Assembly: GCF_000092025.1 (NCBI RefSeq)
Contig: NC_003063.2
Coordinates: forward strand, 806,001 to 870,000
DNA: 64,000 bases
Source of the DNA: Agrobacterium fabrum str. C58
GTDB taxonomy: Bacteria > Pseudomonadota > Alphaproteobacteria > Rhizobiales > Rhizobiaceae
Direction: 5' to 3'
Part shown: positions 1 through 9,072 of the stretch, one piece after another
Position numbering within the stretch: the stretch's first letter is position 1
How the letters are laid out: each line of letters starts with the position of its first letter
Program-made: the position numbers and the translations under genes
Notes under the pieces: generated by a model
Told to the model about the DNA's origin: nothing
Databases searched by the model: none
Seen by the model: the letters and a program-made list of their open reading frames with translations, nothing else

Positions 1-1
1 G

Positions 2-1171
2 ACCGGCGAAGTCGCCGCCGGCCGTCTCGATGCCGAAATCGGCAATCAGGACCGGAACGACGAGATCGGCAGGATGGCGCGTGCGCTCGGCAGTTTCCGT
101 GAAAAACTCATCCTGCAGCGGGACATGGAAGAGACCGCTTCGCGCACGCGGGAGGAGGCCGAGATGGCCCGGCGCGCGCATCTTGCCGAGCGCGAGGCCG
201 AGGCCGGCACCCTGCAGATGGTCGTGCAGTCTCTGGATGAGGGGCTTGACCGGCTGGCGAACGGCAACCTCGCCTATCGCATAGAGACCATTTTCCCCGA
301 GGATCTGGAAAGCCTGCGCCAGAACTTCAATACGGCACTTGCCCGGCTCAGCGAGACCATGGAGGCGATTGGCGGCAACTCCGCCGCCGTTCGTGGCGGC
401 TCCGAGGAAATGCGGGTGGGGGCCGACCAACTGGCGGAACGCACCGAGCGGCAGGCGGCTTCCATCACCGAAACGGCAAGCGCCATCAAGGCGATTACCG
501 AGGCCGTGCGCGACCAGATCGAACGCGCCGAACAGGCAACCCGGATCGCGCGCGACGCCAGCACGGAGGCAACGGCCTCCAGCCGCGTGATGGAGCAGAC
601 CATCGCTGCCATGGAGGCGATCCAGACCTCATCGCGCCAGATCAACCAGATCATCGGCGTCATCGATGAAATCGCCTTCCAGACCAACCTGCTCGCTTTG
701 AACGCAGGTGTAGAGGCCGCCCGCGCGGGCGACGCAGGCAGGGGTTTTGCCGTCGTGGCGCAGGAAGTGCGCGAACTGGCGCAACGTTCGGCCGCTGCCG
801 CGAAAGAAATCAGCAGCCTTTTGAAACGCTCCACCGACGAGGTTTCCGCCGGCGTGGTCCTGGTGGAAAAAGCCGGCGCTTCTTTGACCGGCATCGGCAA
901 ACATGTGCAGACCATCAGCACGCGCATCGAGGAGATCATGGAATCCACCCGCGAGGAAGCGCATACGCTCTCGGAAATCAACAGCACCGTCACCAGCCTC
1001 GATACCATGACCCAGCAGAATGCCGCCATGGTGGAAGAGACGACGGCGGCCATCCACAATCTCGCTTCCGAAGCCGGTGAAATGGACGGCAGGCTCGGAG
1101 AGTTCGTGCTGGCTTCAGAAAACGAAACAGTGCGGTATCACGAAAAGACACAATTCCGGCGGGCGGGCTGA
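2..1171 (+). CDS. Methyl-accepting chemotaxis protein, C-terminal part (5' end outside window)
   Basis: The frame is open from base 2, so the sensor and membrane segments lie upstream of the window. What remains starts in a HAMP-like segment ([12 protein letters not shown]), passes through a coiled-coil linker, and ends in the MCP signalling hairpin. The hairpin tip reads [21 protein letters not shown], close to the usual family tip, with a Gly where most receptors have Ala ([10 protein letters not shown]). The C-terminus (FRRAG) has no NWETF-type CheR/CheB tether. By family, it relays a signal to CheA/CheW; the ligand cannot be inferred without the N-terminus. A strong terminator follows. 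Confidence 0.93.
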   Translation, partial: TGEVAAGRLDAEIGNQDRNDEIGRMARALGSFREKLILQRDMEETASRTREEAEMARRAHLAEREAEAGTLQMVVQSLDEGLDRLANGNLAYRIETIFPEDLESLRQNFNTALARLSETMEAIGGNSAAVRGGSEEMRVGADQLAERTERQAASITETASAIKAITEAVRDQIERAEQATRIARDASTEATASSRVMEQTIAAMEAIQTSSRQINQIIGVIDEIAFQTNLLALNAGVEAARAGDAGRGFAVVAQEVRELAQRSAAAAKEISSLLKRSTDEVSAGVVLVEKAGASLTGIGKHVQTISTRIEEIMESTREEAHTLSEINSTVTSLDTMTQQNAAMVEETTAAIHNLASEAGEMDGRLGEFVLASENETVRYHEKTQFRRAG

Positions 1172-1193
1172 GCCGGCCGGCGGACAAAAGGCA

Positions 1194-1225
1194 GGGGCCT
1201 CCTCGGAGAGGCCCCAATTTTTTTG
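1194..1225 (+). terminator. Intrinsic terminator after the chemotaxis receptor
   Basis: GGGGCCTC and GAGGCCCC form a perfect 8-bp stem around a 6-base loop, followed by AA and a run of seven T. Confidence 0.85.
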
Positions 1226-1317
1226 AACCATCCATCAATTCTATGCGACTTCTCTGGTAAATCGGGACGCGCGCCTTACATCCGCAGCAAAGATTTGAAT
1301 TTCTGCAGGAGCGTCCG

Positions 1318-2319
1318 ATGATCCCCTTTTCCATTCTCGACCTTTCGCCGATCGGCGAAGGCGAGAGCGTCAGCGCGGCGCTCGAAAATTCCCGCCGCAT
1401 GGCCATCAAGGCCGAAGAACACGGTTATAATCGCCTCTGGCTGGCAGAGCATCACGGCATGCCCGGCATTGCCAGTGCTGCAACCTCGCTGGTGATCGCC
1501 CATGTGGGTGCCGCCACCAAACATATCCGTGTCGGTTCCGGCGGCATCATGCTGCCCAACCACTCCCCGCTCGTCATTGCCGAGCAGTTCGGAACACTGG
1601 CGGCACTTCTGCCCGGTCGTGTCGATCTCGGCCTAGGCCGCGCTCCCGGAACCGATATGCGCACAGCGCGAGCCCTGCGCCGCAACCTCGATGCCGGCGC
1701 GGAAAATTTCCCGCACGATATCGTCGAACTCCAGCGTTACCTTGGCCCGCCGCAGCCGGATCAGGCGATCCTCGCCGTGCCCGGCATGAATTCCAACGTA
1801 CCGCTCTGGCTGCTCGGCTCCAGCACCTACAGCGCGCATCTCGCCGCAGCACTCGGCCTGCCCTATTCCTTCGCCTCGCATTTTGCCCCTGATATGCTGA
1901 TGGAGGCGATCCATATCTATCGCGAGCGTTTCCAGCCCTCCGAGGTGCTGGACAAGCCCTATGTGATGGTCGGTGTGATGGGTGTCGGCGCCGATACGGA
2001 CGAAGAGGCGCAGCATCTCTTCACCTCGTCCCAGCAGCAATTCGTCAACCTGCGCCGCAATGTGCGCACGCAGTTTCCGAAACCGGTGCACAGCATGGAC
2101 GATTACTGGAACGAGATGGAACGTTTCTCCGTCGAACACACGCTGCGTTTCGCCGCCGTTGGTTCACCCGAAACGATCGAGCGCCATCTCGACGGTTTTC
2201 TCGCTGAAACACAGGCGGATGAACTGATCGTTTCCATGCCGATCCATGACATCGAAAAGCGGCTGCGTTCCGTGGAAATTTTCGCCGATGTGCGGACCGC
2301 CATCCGAAAGGCAGCCTAG
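1318..2319 (+). CDS. Luciferase-like monooxygenase (LLM class) flavin-dependent oxidoreductase
   Basis: A 333-residue protein of the bacterial luciferase-like TIM-barrel family, which uses reduced flavin. It opens with the form typical of the MsnO8/YhbW subgroup ([16 protein letters not shown]), then [15 protein letters not shown] and [20 protein letters not shown], which carry the usual flavin-binding positions, then [17 protein letters not shown]. An AGGAG-like site lies about 9 bases before the ATG. It stands alone, between a receptor and a convergent yebC-type gene, so context gives no substrate. Family membership is secure; the reaction is unknown. Confidence 0.9.
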   Translation: MIPFSILDLSPIGEGESVSAALENSRRMAIKAEEHGYNRLWLAEHHGMPGIASAATSLVIAHVGAATKHIRVGSGGIMLPNHSPLVIAEQFGTLAALLPGRVDLGLGRAPGTDMRTARALRRNLDAGAENFPHDIVELQRYLGPPQPDQAILAVPGMNSNVPLWLLGSSTYSAHLAAALGLPYSFASHFAPDMLMEAIHIYRERFQPSEVLDKPYVMVGVMGVGADTDEEAQHLFTSSQQQFVNLRRNVRTQFPKPVHSMDDYWNEMERFSVEHTLRFAAVGSPETIERHLDGFLAETQADELIVSMPIHDIEKRLRSVEIFADVRTAIRKAA

Positions 2320-2352
2320 AATTTCTGGCATTTCCTGGAAATGCTTTAAACA

Positions 2353-2389
2353 AAAAAGCCCCGGAGCGATGTCGCTGCCGGGGCTTTTT
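2353..2389. terminator. Bidirectional terminator between the LLM oxidoreductase and yebC
   Basis: AAAAAGCCCCGG pairs with CCGGGGCTTTTT, and the inner AGCGA/TCGCT also pair with one bulge. A and T runs flank both sides, so it can serve both convergent genes. Confidence 0.9.
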
Positions 2390-2405
2390 CTTGAAAGATG
2401 AAACG

Positions 2406-3152
2406 TCAGGCGGAAAGCTTGGCGAGGATTTCTTCTGAGACTTCGAAGTTGGAATAGACGTTCTGCACGTCATCATCATCTTCGAGATTGTCGATGAGCT
2501 TCATCAGCGACTGCGCCTTTTCTTCGTCCACCGGCACCGTGTTCTGCGGCTTCCAGATGGCCTTGACGCTTTCGGCTTCGCCGAGCACGCCTTCCAGCGC
2601 CTTGGAAACCTCGTTCATTGCTTCGAAACCGCAGATGATGGTGTGGCCGTCTTCAGACGATTCGACATCATCGGCACCGGCTTCAATAGCTGCTTCCATG
2701 ACCTTGTCGGCATCGCCGACTTCAGCCTTGTAGGTGATTTCACCAACGCGGTCGAAGGAGAAGGATACCGAGCCGGTTTCGCCGAGTGCGCCGCCGGCCT
2801 TGGTGAAGATGGAGCGCACGTTGGAAGCGGTGCGGTTGCGGTTGTCGGTCAGAGCCTCGACAACGACGGCGACACCGCCCGGACCGTAACCTTCGTAACG
2901 GACTTCATCGTAGTTCTCGCTGTCTGCGCCGGAAGCCTTCTTGATCGCACGCTCGATATTGTCTTTCGGCATGGACTGTGCCTTGGCGTTCTGGATTGCC
3001 AGACGCAGGCGCGCGTTCATGTTGGGGTCGGGCATGCCCGTCTTTGCCGCAACGGTGATTTCGCGTGCAAGCTTGGAAAACATTTTGGACCGAACGGAGT
3101 CCTGCTTGCCCTTGCGGTGCATGATGTTCTTGAACTGTGAATGACCAGCCAT
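2406..3152 (-). CDS. yebC: YebC/PmpR family transcriptional regulator or translation factor
   Basis: A 248-residue protein with the family N-terminus [17 protein letters not shown] and the segment [20 protein letters not shown]. YebC proteins were described as DNA-binding regulators (PmpR); some paralogues help ribosomes translate polyproline tracts. Length is normal. In many proteobacteria yebC sits beside ruvCAB; here it does not, as the neighbours are a flavin oxidoreductase and a pyridoxamine-oxidase-like gene. The divergent leader carries an inverted repeat (3181-3225). Confidence 0.93.
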   Translation of the reverse strand: MAGHSQFKNIMHRKGKQDSVRSKMFSKLAREITVAAKTGMPDPNMNARLRLAIQNAKAQSMPKDNIERAIKKASGADSENYDEVRYEGYGPGGVAVVVEALTDNRNRTASNVRSIFTKAGGALGETGSVSFSFDRVGEITYKAEVGDADKVMEAAIEAGADDVESSEDGHTIICGFEAMNEVSKALEGVLGEAESVKAIWKPQNTVPVDEEKAQSLMKLIDNLEDDDDVQNVYSNFEVSEEILAKLSA

Positions 3153-3180
3153 GGAAAACCCGATTGTCTTAATTTGGAGA

Positions 3181-3225
3181 TTGCGGGCCTTATAAGTGCG
3201 ATAAGCCTGTCGTTCAAGCCCGCAA
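3181..3225. repeat. Inverted repeat in the divergent yebC / pyridoxamine-oxidase-like leader
   Basis: TTGCGGGC (3181-3188) and GCCCGCAA (3218-3225) are perfect 8-base arms. Inside them, CTTAT and ATAAG can also pair. No T-run follows, so it is either a leader hairpin or a binding site. Function unknown. Confidence 0.45.
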
Positions 3226-3349
3226 GCACTTTCTCTTCCGCAAACAATAGAAGGAACTGATTTATCCGCTCCTCGTTCTGATCATGAACACGGCGGAAGA
3301 ACCTTTGTTGTCTCTCCGTCGCAGCGTTAAACCCGGAAGGAGAAAACAG

Positions 3350-3853
3350 ATGGTCAGCCTGACTGAAGCAAGAGAAGCCCCGGCCCGCCAGCTCTGGGAC
3401 GAGATCAACTCGGTCCATGCCGGCATGCTCGGTCTCGAAGGCCTGCACACGCATATGCAGCCCATGGCACCTCATGCTGACCCCAAGACCAATACGATCT
3501 GGTTTTTCTCCAAAAAGGATACCGATCTCGCAAAATCACTGAAATCAGGCTCGCGCGCCCACTTCTGCCTTGTCGGCAAGGACCATGATTACCATGCCTG
3601 CCTCTCCGGCATTCTGGAGGCGCGCGACGACAAGGCGAAGATCGACGAATACTGGAATTCCGTCACCGCCGCCTGGTATGAACATGGCAAGAGCGATCCG
3701 CAGCTGACGATGCTGGCGCTTCATGTCGATGATGCCGATATCTGGGCCTCCACGGACAGCACGCTGAAATTCGGCTGGGAAATCGCCAAGGCCAACATGT
3801 CGGACGACAAGACGCCTGATGTCGGCGTCCGCCAGCACCTCACCTTTGCCTGA
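3350..3853 (+). CDS. Pyridoxamine 5'-phosphate oxidase-family (general stress protein 26-like) protein
   Basis: A 167-residue split-barrel flavin-binding protein. I chose the ATG at 3350 because GGAAGGAG lies just upstream; the frame is open further 5'. Signature stretches are LEGLHTHMQPMAPHADPKTN, TIWFFSKKDTDLAKSL and ARAHFCLVGKDHDYHACLSG-type strands, as in small FMN-binding general-stress proteins. A genuine vitamin B6 PNPOx would be longer and differ in its C-terminal motif, so pyridoxal synthesis is unlikely. The role is probably flavin or redox handling under stress, by family only. Confidence 0.85.
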   Translation: MVSLTEAREAPARQLWDEINSVHAGMLGLEGLHTHMQPMAPHADPKTNTIWFFSKKDTDLAKSLKSGSRAHFCLVGKDHDYHACLSGILEARDDKAKIDEYWNSVTAAWYEHGKSDPQLTMLALHVDDADIWASTDSTLKFGWEIAKANMSDDKTPDVGVRQHLTFA

Positions 3854-3889
3854 TCGACAGCTCCCCCGCCCTTCCTCGCCTGCCACCAG

Positions 3890-4732
3890 CTACATGCCCT
3901 TCGGCACCAGTATCTGCGGCTGGCGGGGAAGGTTTCTCATCGAGACCCGGATCACCGGATCCGTGGCATAGGCGATCCGGAAACTCCCCCCGAACATGGT
4001 CAGGAACTGCTCAAGCGGCGGACCGGTGCGGTGCATCGGCAAGATCAGCGCGGAGCGCAGGCGCTTCACAACCCTGCTCATGCTGTCAGCCCCCATGGTC
4101 AGACCGCCATCCACCGGCACCATCAGCACGTCCAGACGACCGATTTCGGCATAATGCGTATCCGTCAGTTCATGATGCAGATGGCCCAGGTGGCCGATGC
4201 ACAGCCCGGCGACCTCGAAGATGAAGATGGAATTGCCGTTTTCCTGAAACGACTCGTAGTCACCCCAGCGGTTGCGGATATCTGTCGCGACATTGCGGAT
4301 ATACACGTCACCCACCAGCACCCTGTGCTCAGCCTTTTCGCCGGGCGTATCACTCCAGCCATGCAGCACATATTGAATGGCCGGGTCCGGGTTGAGGGTG
4401 AAATGGGTGGAATGCGCCCGGTTCATCGTCACGACAGTCGGCATGACGGGCGGACGGTAGACGCCGTTATAATCGGTGGCGATCGTCACGCCATCGGGAC
4501 TTTCGATGAGATAGGTGGAATGGCCGATGAAGCTGATCTTCACCTCTTCCTTCGCCGTGGCCTGCGCCAGTTGGACACCCGGCGTATTGAAGCTCGCGAA
4601 CATCACTCCGGGGATATTTTGAGCAATCGCCTGGCATTGGCTGACGGGTGGCCGGCTTGCCGTCTGAGAAAAGGCGGCTCCCGCACAGGCAATCAGCCCT
4701 GTCATTGCAAGCATTAGCACGCGCAGCATCAT
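3890..4732 (-). CDS. Exported MBL-fold metallo-hydrolase (UlaG-like)
   Basis: A 280-residue protein with a Sec signal peptide (MLRVLMLAMTGLIACAGAAF) that would place it in the periplasm. The metallo-beta-lactamase fold is shown by SFIGHSTYLIES (first strand), NRAHSTHF, CIGHLGHLHHELTD and VLMVPVDGG. The metal-ligand pattern is closer to the UlaG/RomA type of L-ascorbate-lactonase-like hydrolases than to true beta-lactamases, because the canonical HxHxDH is replaced by RAHSTHF. Substrate unknown. It ends 36 bases from the convergent flavin-type gene. Confidence 0.83.
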   Translation of the reverse strand: MMLRVLMLAMTGLIACAGAAFSQTASRPPVSQCQAIAQNIPGVMFASFNTPGVQLAQATAKEEVKISFIGHSTYLIESPDGVTIATDYNGVYRPPVMPTVVTMNRAHSTHFTLNPDPAIQYVLHGWSDTPGEKAEHRVLVGDVYIRNVATDIRNRWGDYESFQENGNSIFIFEVAGLCIGHLGHLHHELTDTHYAEIGRLDVLMVPVDGGLTMGADSMSRVVKRLRSALILPMHRTGPPLEQFLTMFGGSFRIAYATDPVIRVSMRNLPRQPQILVPKGM

Positions 4733-4847
4733 GCCACTCCCCTGAACTTGCGAAGGTTGAGAGGATGAGGCAGGTTTTGCAGGGCGTCCAGTTACAAGAA
4801 CGGCGGAAGGCTCAGACTCTCGTCATTGTGAACGCTTCCGCGGACGT

Positions 4848-5672
4848 TCAGGCCCAGAAGGAGGGCAATGTTTCCGAAAGACGCGGGCCGATGCGCAGCG
4901 GCGCGATCTTTTCGGCAAGCCCGGTGCGATCGGAGATTTCAACGCCAACGCCGCAGATCGTCGCCGGTCCGCTTGCGGCCTCGAAACGGCCCTTCGGCAT
5001 TTTGGAAATGAAGCGGTTGATCGGTTCTTCCTTTTCCATGCCAAGCGAGCTGTCATAATCCCCGCACATGCCGGCATCAGACATATAGGCCGTGCCACCA
5101 TTCAATATCTGCGCGTCAGCCGTTGGAACATGGGTGTGGGTGCCAACGACGAAGCTTGCGCGGCCATCGACGAAATGGCCGAAACACTGCTTTTCGCTGG
5201 TCGCCTCGGCGTGGAAATCGAAGATGATGGCATCGGCCTGTTCCTTCAGCGGGCAGGCGGCAAGAATGGTTTCCGCCGACTTGAAGGGATCGTCCAATTC
5301 CGGATGCATGAACACCCGGCCCATGATGTTGGCGACGAGGATACGCGCGCCGTTGCGGGCATAAAAAATGCCCGAGCCCTTGCCCGGCGTGCCATCGGGA
5401 TAATTTGCCGGCCGCAGGAACTGGTCGTGGCGCTCGCAGAAGGAAACCGCTTCCTTCTGATCCCAGACGTGGTTGCCGGTCGTCACGACATCGGCACCGG
5501 CGTTGATGGTTTCGAGAAAGATATCCTCGGTAATACCGAAACCCCCGGCGGCGTTTTCACCGTTGACGATGACGAAATCGAGCTTCAGATCGGAAATCAG
5601 CCCCGGCAACCTGTCCCAGACAGCCGTGCGCCCGGTCTTGCCAACCATATCCCCGAGAAAAAGAAGTCTCAT
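4848..5672 (-). CDS. YmdB-like metallophosphoesterase (TIGR00282 family)
   Basis: A 274-residue protein of normal family length. Metal and catalytic motifs are intact: LFLGDMVGKTGR at the N-terminus, VNGENAAGGFGIT, TTGNHVWDQ, DFHAEATSEK and VVGTHTHVPTAD. B. subtilis YmdB is a phosphodiesterase affecting biofilm and motility gene expression; a role in this organism is only inference. It follows the 5-formyl-THF cyclo-ligase gene on the same strand, about 100 bases away, and may be co-transcribed with it. Confidence 0.9.
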   Translation of the reverse strand: MRLLFLGDMVGKTGRTAVWDRLPGLISDLKLDFVIVNGENAAGGFGITEDIFLETINAGADVVTTGNHVWDQKEAVSFCERHDQFLRPANYPDGTPGKGSGIFYARNGARILVANIMGRVFMHPELDDPFKSAETILAACPLKEQADAIIFDFHAEATSEKQCFGHFVDGRASFVVGTHTHVPTADAQILNGGTAYMSDAGMCGDYDSSLGMEKEEPINRFISKMPKGRFEAASGPATICGVGVEISDRTGLAEKIAPLRIGPRLSETLPSFWA

Positions 5673-5771
5673 TCACCGCCCCGTTTTGCGTATGTTCTTT
5701 GGATTGCGTCCCTCTAGCGGGTAATCCGTGTTTTAAAAAGTGCTAAAACGCCGTGTGCCCATTATCAGACA

Positions 5772-6359
5772 TCAGCGCTGCGCGGAAAACCAGCGCAGGC
5801 CGCTCTCCGTCAACACGGCGTGAAGCGCCACATCGTGCGGCTCCGCCGGCACCGACGCTACCTCCTGACAATCGAAGGCGATACCGATGAGAACAGGCTG
5901 ACGGCCCTTGGCGTGCAATCTCGCAATGGCGCGGTCATAGTGCCCCGCGCCATAACCGATCCGCTGGCCCTCCCCATCGAAGACGGAAAGAGGCACAAGC
6001 AAAATGTGCGGATCGAGAACTTCGGCATCCTCGCCCGGTCCGGTCGTGCCGAAACCGGTCTTCACCAGCGGCGTATCCGCTTCGAAGACGCGAAAAACGA
6101 TGGTTTCCTGGTCAAGTACCACGGGAAGGACGAGACGCCCGTCCCGCGCACGCAACGCCTCCATCAACGGCCGGGTATCAACCTCGGAGCGGATGGGCAT
6201 GAAACCGGAAATAACGGTGCCCGGTGCAAAGGGAATGCCGGAGACACCATGAGCCGTCATCGACAGGCTCTTCTGCTGCCGCTCGGCTGGCGTCAAAGCA
6301 TCGCGCGCGGCGAGCCTTTCGCCGCGCAACCTTGCTTTTTCCGCTGCATCGCCCTGCAT
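5772..6359 (-). CDS. 5-formyltetrahydrofolate cyclo-ligase
   Basis: A 195-residue cytosolic enzyme that converts 5-formyl-THF to 5,10-methenyl-THF using ATP. The N-terminal basic helix (ARLRGERLAARDALTPAER) and the C-terminal GYGAGHYDRAIA motif are typical of the YgfA/MTHFS family. Its start overlaps the stop of the CNNM/CorC gene upstream by one base, so the two are translationally linked. In many proteobacteria this gene lies just behind zapA and the 6S RNA gene; here the CNNM gene sits between. Confidence 0.93.
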   Translation of the reverse strand: MQGDAAEKARLRGERLAARDALTPAERQQKSLSMTAHGVSGIPFAPGTVISGFMPIRSEVDTRPLMEALRARDGRLVLPVVLDQETIVFRVFEADTPLVKTGFGTTGPGEDAEVLDPHILLVPLSVFDGEGQRIGYGAGHYDRAIARLHAKGRQPVLIGIAFDCQEVASVPAEPHDVALHAVLTESGLRWFSAQR

Positions 6360-7636
6360 CAGGCCGCCCGGCTCACAAGCACCTTGTCGATACGGTGGCC
6401 ATCAAGGTCGATGACTTCGAAACGCCAGCCATTGCGGGTGATGTGCTCGCCCAGTTCCGGCAGGCGGCGGAATTCGTCGAGCACCAGACCGGCAACGGTC
6501 TCGAACTCGGCATCCTCATCGATCTGGAATCCCATGCGATAGGCGAATTCATCGGCCGGCATCCAGCCGGCGACGAGGAACGACCCGTCTTCGCGCTCGA
6601 CCATGGCCGGTTCTTCGTCATTATCTTCCTGGAACGCGCCGGTGATGGCCTCCAGAACGTCGCCTGAGCTGACGATACCTTCGAAATGGCCGTATTCGTC
6701 GTATACCAGCACCATGTGCACGGTTGAGCGGCGCAGCGACTGTATGACATCCACCGCGCTCGTCAGATCCGAGACGACGGGAACCTCGCGCAGAAGCTCG
6801 CGGACATCAAGCTCCTTGCCGGAGGCAAGCGCATCGAAGGCGTCCTTGGCGAAAAGCACGCCCAGAATTTCGTCGGAAGCGCCGTTGCGCACCGGCAGGC
6901 GCGAACGCTGCGTCTGACGAAGCTGCTCGCGGATTTCTTCGGCGCTGTCTTCGATATCGACCACTTCCACATCACGACGCGGCGTCATCAGGCCGCGCGC
7001 ATTGCGGTCGGCAAGGCGCATGACGCTGGTGATCATCGCCGATTCCTCGGTCTCGATCACGCCGGCACTATGTGCTTCGGCCAGAACCGTGCGGATTTCA
7101 TCGTCCGTCACCGAAGCGTTGGACTCACCGCTATGGCCGAGAATTGCCAGCACGACCTTGCCGGATTTGTCCAGCAGCCACACCAGCGGCGCACCGATGC
7201 GTGAAAGCATCACCATGGTAGGCGCAACACGGGCGGCGATCTTTTCGGGATCGCGCAGAGCGATCTGCTTCGGCACCAGTTCGCCGACGATCAGCGACAG
7301 ATAGGTAATGGCGACGACCACGGAGCCGACACCGATGGCATCGGCGGCACGATCGGGAACGCCTTGCTCCAGAAGCCACCCGGTGAACCGGGCGCCGAGG
7401 GTGGCGCCGGAAAATGCACCGGACAGAACGCCGACCAGCGTGATGCCGATCTGAACCGTGGAAAGGAAACGTCCGGGATTTTCGGAAAGGCCGAGCGCCA
7501 TGGTGGCGCCCCTGCTGCCTTGCGCGGCAAGCACCTTGAGCCTCGCCGGTCTGGAGGAGACAACGGCAAGCTCGGACATGGCAAGCACACCGTTCAATAC
7601 GGTGAGCAGGACCACGATCATAATTTCAGTAAACAA
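6359..7636 (-). CDS. CNNM/CorC-type membrane protein (hemolysin-family, DUF21-CBS-CorC_HlyC)
   Basis: A 425-residue inner-membrane protein. Residues 1 to about 190 form the DUF21/CNNM transmembrane domain, starting EIMIVVLLTVLNGVLAMSEL. Two CBS domains follow (LMTPRRDVEVVDIED, then VHMVLVYDEYGHFEGIVSSG), and the end is a CorC_HlyC domain (VAGLVLDEFRRLPELGEHI). Relatives are linked to magnesium or cobalt efflux; the old name hemolysin is misleading. The first codon would be TTG at 7636, giving the common family N-terminus; an ATG at 7621 is the alternative. Confidence 0.9.
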   Translation of the reverse strand: MFTEIMIVVLLTVLNGVLAMSELAVVSSRPARLKVLAAQGSRGATMALGLSENPGRFLSTVQIGITLVGVLSGAFSGATLGARFTGWLLEQGVPDRAADAIGVGSVVVAITYLSLIVGELVPKQIALRDPEKIAARVAPTMVMLSRIGAPLVWLLDKSGKVVLAILGHSGESNASVTDDEIRTVLAEAHSAGVIETEESAMITSVMRLADRNARGLMTPRRDVEVVDIEDSAEEIREQLRQTQRSRLPVRNGASDEILGVLFAKDAFDALASGKELDVRELLREVPVVSDLTSAVDVIQSLRRSTVHMVLVYDEYGHFEGIVSSGDVLEAITGAFQEDNDEEPAMVEREDGSFLVAGWMPADEFAYRMGFQIDEDAEFETVAGLVLDEFRRLPELGEHITRNGWRFEVIDLDGHRIDKVLVSRAA

Positions 7637-7872
7637 GTTTAGCTCTTTGGGCTGTTGAACGGCACGTCGCGGTTTTGGCCGCAGCGCCCTTTATGTAAAA
7701 GGGCATGACAGACATACCAATCCGGATAATAGGCAATTGTTCCGCCATTGCAATGACAGCAATATAAAAAAGCCATGCCCGGCAGCAGTGAAAAATAACT
7801 GTCGACGAAAAAATAATCAGGCGAAGGACCGGGGTTGACCCGAAACTTCAAGTGCGATCCGCGGCGACCGAT

Positions 7873-8040
7873 GGAGATTTACGATCCTGGGTGCCTACAA
7901 AAGTAGGTGGGCGCCGTGTGTCCAGTCCCACAGGACTGGCCAGGGACAGCTCCCTTTGGATCGAGTATGGCCCCAGGGATTGTGGTTCCTGTCGGGAAGC
8001 GCAGAACGCATTCCAGATATAGGACGGATTGGAGGAAACC
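7873..8040 (-). ncRNA. ssrS: Probable 6S RNA (ssrS), boundaries approximate
   Basis: The 451-base gap 7637-8087 has no convincing gene. It lies directly downstream of zapA and on the path to the 5-formyl-THF cyclo-ligase gene, where 6S RNA sits in many proteobacteria. The sequence can fold as a long rod: CCTGGG near 7886 pairs with CCCAGG near 7971, extended by GCC/GGC and TAC/GTA with single bulges. An internal perfect hairpin CCAGTCC-CACA-GGACTGG lies at 7922-7939. 6S RNA mimics an open promoter and binds RNA polymerase. The call rests on position and fold, not on a sequence match. Confidence 0.5.
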
Positions 8041-8087
8041 ACCAGAGGGCGGATAGCGAATTTTGCTGGCGCGGAAAGTTCGCCCGA

Positions 8088-8465
8088 TCAATGGGTCGCG
8101 GGTTTTGGTCGTGCGAGCAGCTTTTCGGTAATGCCGTTCAGCCGGTCGGCCAGATCGCCGATGGCAACAGCCACCATTTCATCCGATTTCGCCTTGTGTT
8201 CGGCCATGCCGTCACGGTTGTGGGAAAGGGATGCAACTTCACCCTCCAACCTATCGATCTTGCGGTTGAGTTCGGAAAGCTCGTCCATCACCATGATGCC
8301 GGCCATGACGGTGAGCCGCAGATCGCCAATTTCTCCGAACTGGCTCTTGAGATGCCCGACATAACGGTCGAAACGGGTCGCGAGATCGGTCAGGTGGTCT
8401 TCCTGCCCCGCTTCGCATGCCATGCGATAGGCCTTGCCGTCGATCATAACAGTGACTTGCGCCAT
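8088..8465 (-). CDS. zapA: Cell division protein ZapA
   Basis: A 125-residue protein matching ZapA: the N-terminal head AQVTVMIDGKAYRMACEAGQ with the family's GQE-type turn and LTDLATRFDRYV, then a long C-terminal coiled coil (MDELSELNRKIDRLEGEVA). ZapA bundles and stabilises FtsZ filaments at the Z-ring in the cytoplasm. It follows the DUF4164 coiled-coil gene by 11 bases, and these two form an operon upstream of the probable 6S RNA. Alphaproteobacterial ZapA is often this long because of an extended tail. Confidence 0.92.
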   Translation of the reverse strand: MAQVTVMIDGKAYRMACEAGQEDHLTDLATRFDRYVGHLKSQFGEIGDLRLTVMAGIMVMDELSELNRKIDRLEGEVASLSHNRDGMAEHKAKSDEMVAVAIGDLADRLNGITEKLLARPKPATH

Positions 8466-8476
8466 GAAACCGCTCC

Positions 8477-8761
8477 CTATCGATCCAGCACCGCGCGGAT
8501 CGTCTCCATGGCGGTTACCAGCCGGCGGGACACCTCGCGATTGACTTCTTCAAGACGGTTGGCGCGAAACTCGGCCTGATCAAGCTCGTGTGCGAGCCTG
8601 GCGCGGTCGACATGGACCCGCTTGACCTCATTATCGATCTCGCCCGTCTCCCTTTGCCGCTCGATACGCATATCGATGGCATTTTCGAGATTTGTGATGG
8701 CAGCATTCAGCTCCGTCAGCGCAGATTGTACGGTCTTCTCAGCCGACATCGTTTTTTCCAA
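8477..8761 (-). CDS. DUF4164 family coiled-coil protein
   Basis: A 94-residue protein, nearly all predicted helix with heptads (LTELNAAITNLENAIDMR, HELDQAEFRANRLEEVNREV). It matches the alphaproteobacterial DUF4164 family, which routinely precedes zapA. No enzymatic motif or membrane segment is present. The position, 11 bases before zapA, suggests a ZapB-like partner in Z-ring organisation, but that is inference from context only. A start at the second Met (MSAEKT) is also possible. Confidence 0.82.
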   Translation of the reverse strand: MEKTMSAEKTVQSALTELNAAITNLENAIDMRIERQRETGEIDNEVKRVHVDRARLAHELDQAEFRANRLEEVNREVSRRLVTAMETIRAVLDR

Positions 8762-9072
8762 CTCGCACGCTACCGGCCGAATCGTCCGGTTTCAGGCCTT
8801 CCCAACAATCACGAGGTTATTACCCGATTTACCATCCCGTCAATCAAACCAGTGCATTGAGGCGTTTTGCTCTGTGGATGAACGAAGAAGCGCCGGGCCC
8901 CATCGCACGATTTTTGGCGGGACAGCCGGTTTTCTAAACGATTTTTATCCTCGGGCGAACCGCAATTGCCCGTGGATTTATTGACTTGCCTGCCTCACCT
9001 GCTATGGATCAACCCGCTTTTTGGATAGTTGCGTAAAACTATCTCCTTTCACCCGGAACAGACGGAAAAGCC
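8762..9072. other. Divergent intergenic region between DUF4164/zapA and tkt
   Basis: The 311 bases hold no credible ORF. On the tkt side a promoter-like pair is visible (see 8981-9008). The rest, including a GC-rich part around 8890-8950, shows no clear hairpin or operator. Confidence 0.6.
8981..9008 (+). promoter_or_regulatory. Candidate sigma70-type promoter for tkt
   Basis: TTGACT at 8981-8986 and TATGGA at 9003-9008 are spaced by 16 bases, ending about 65 bases before the tkt ATG. It is inferred from consensus only. Confidence 0.45.

Noticed and set aside
7639..7851. Minus-strand 70-codon frame with Cys/His residues next to the CNNM gene
   Set aside because: Needs a TTG start without a ribosome site, overlaps the region beside the probable 6S RNA, and shows no known family.
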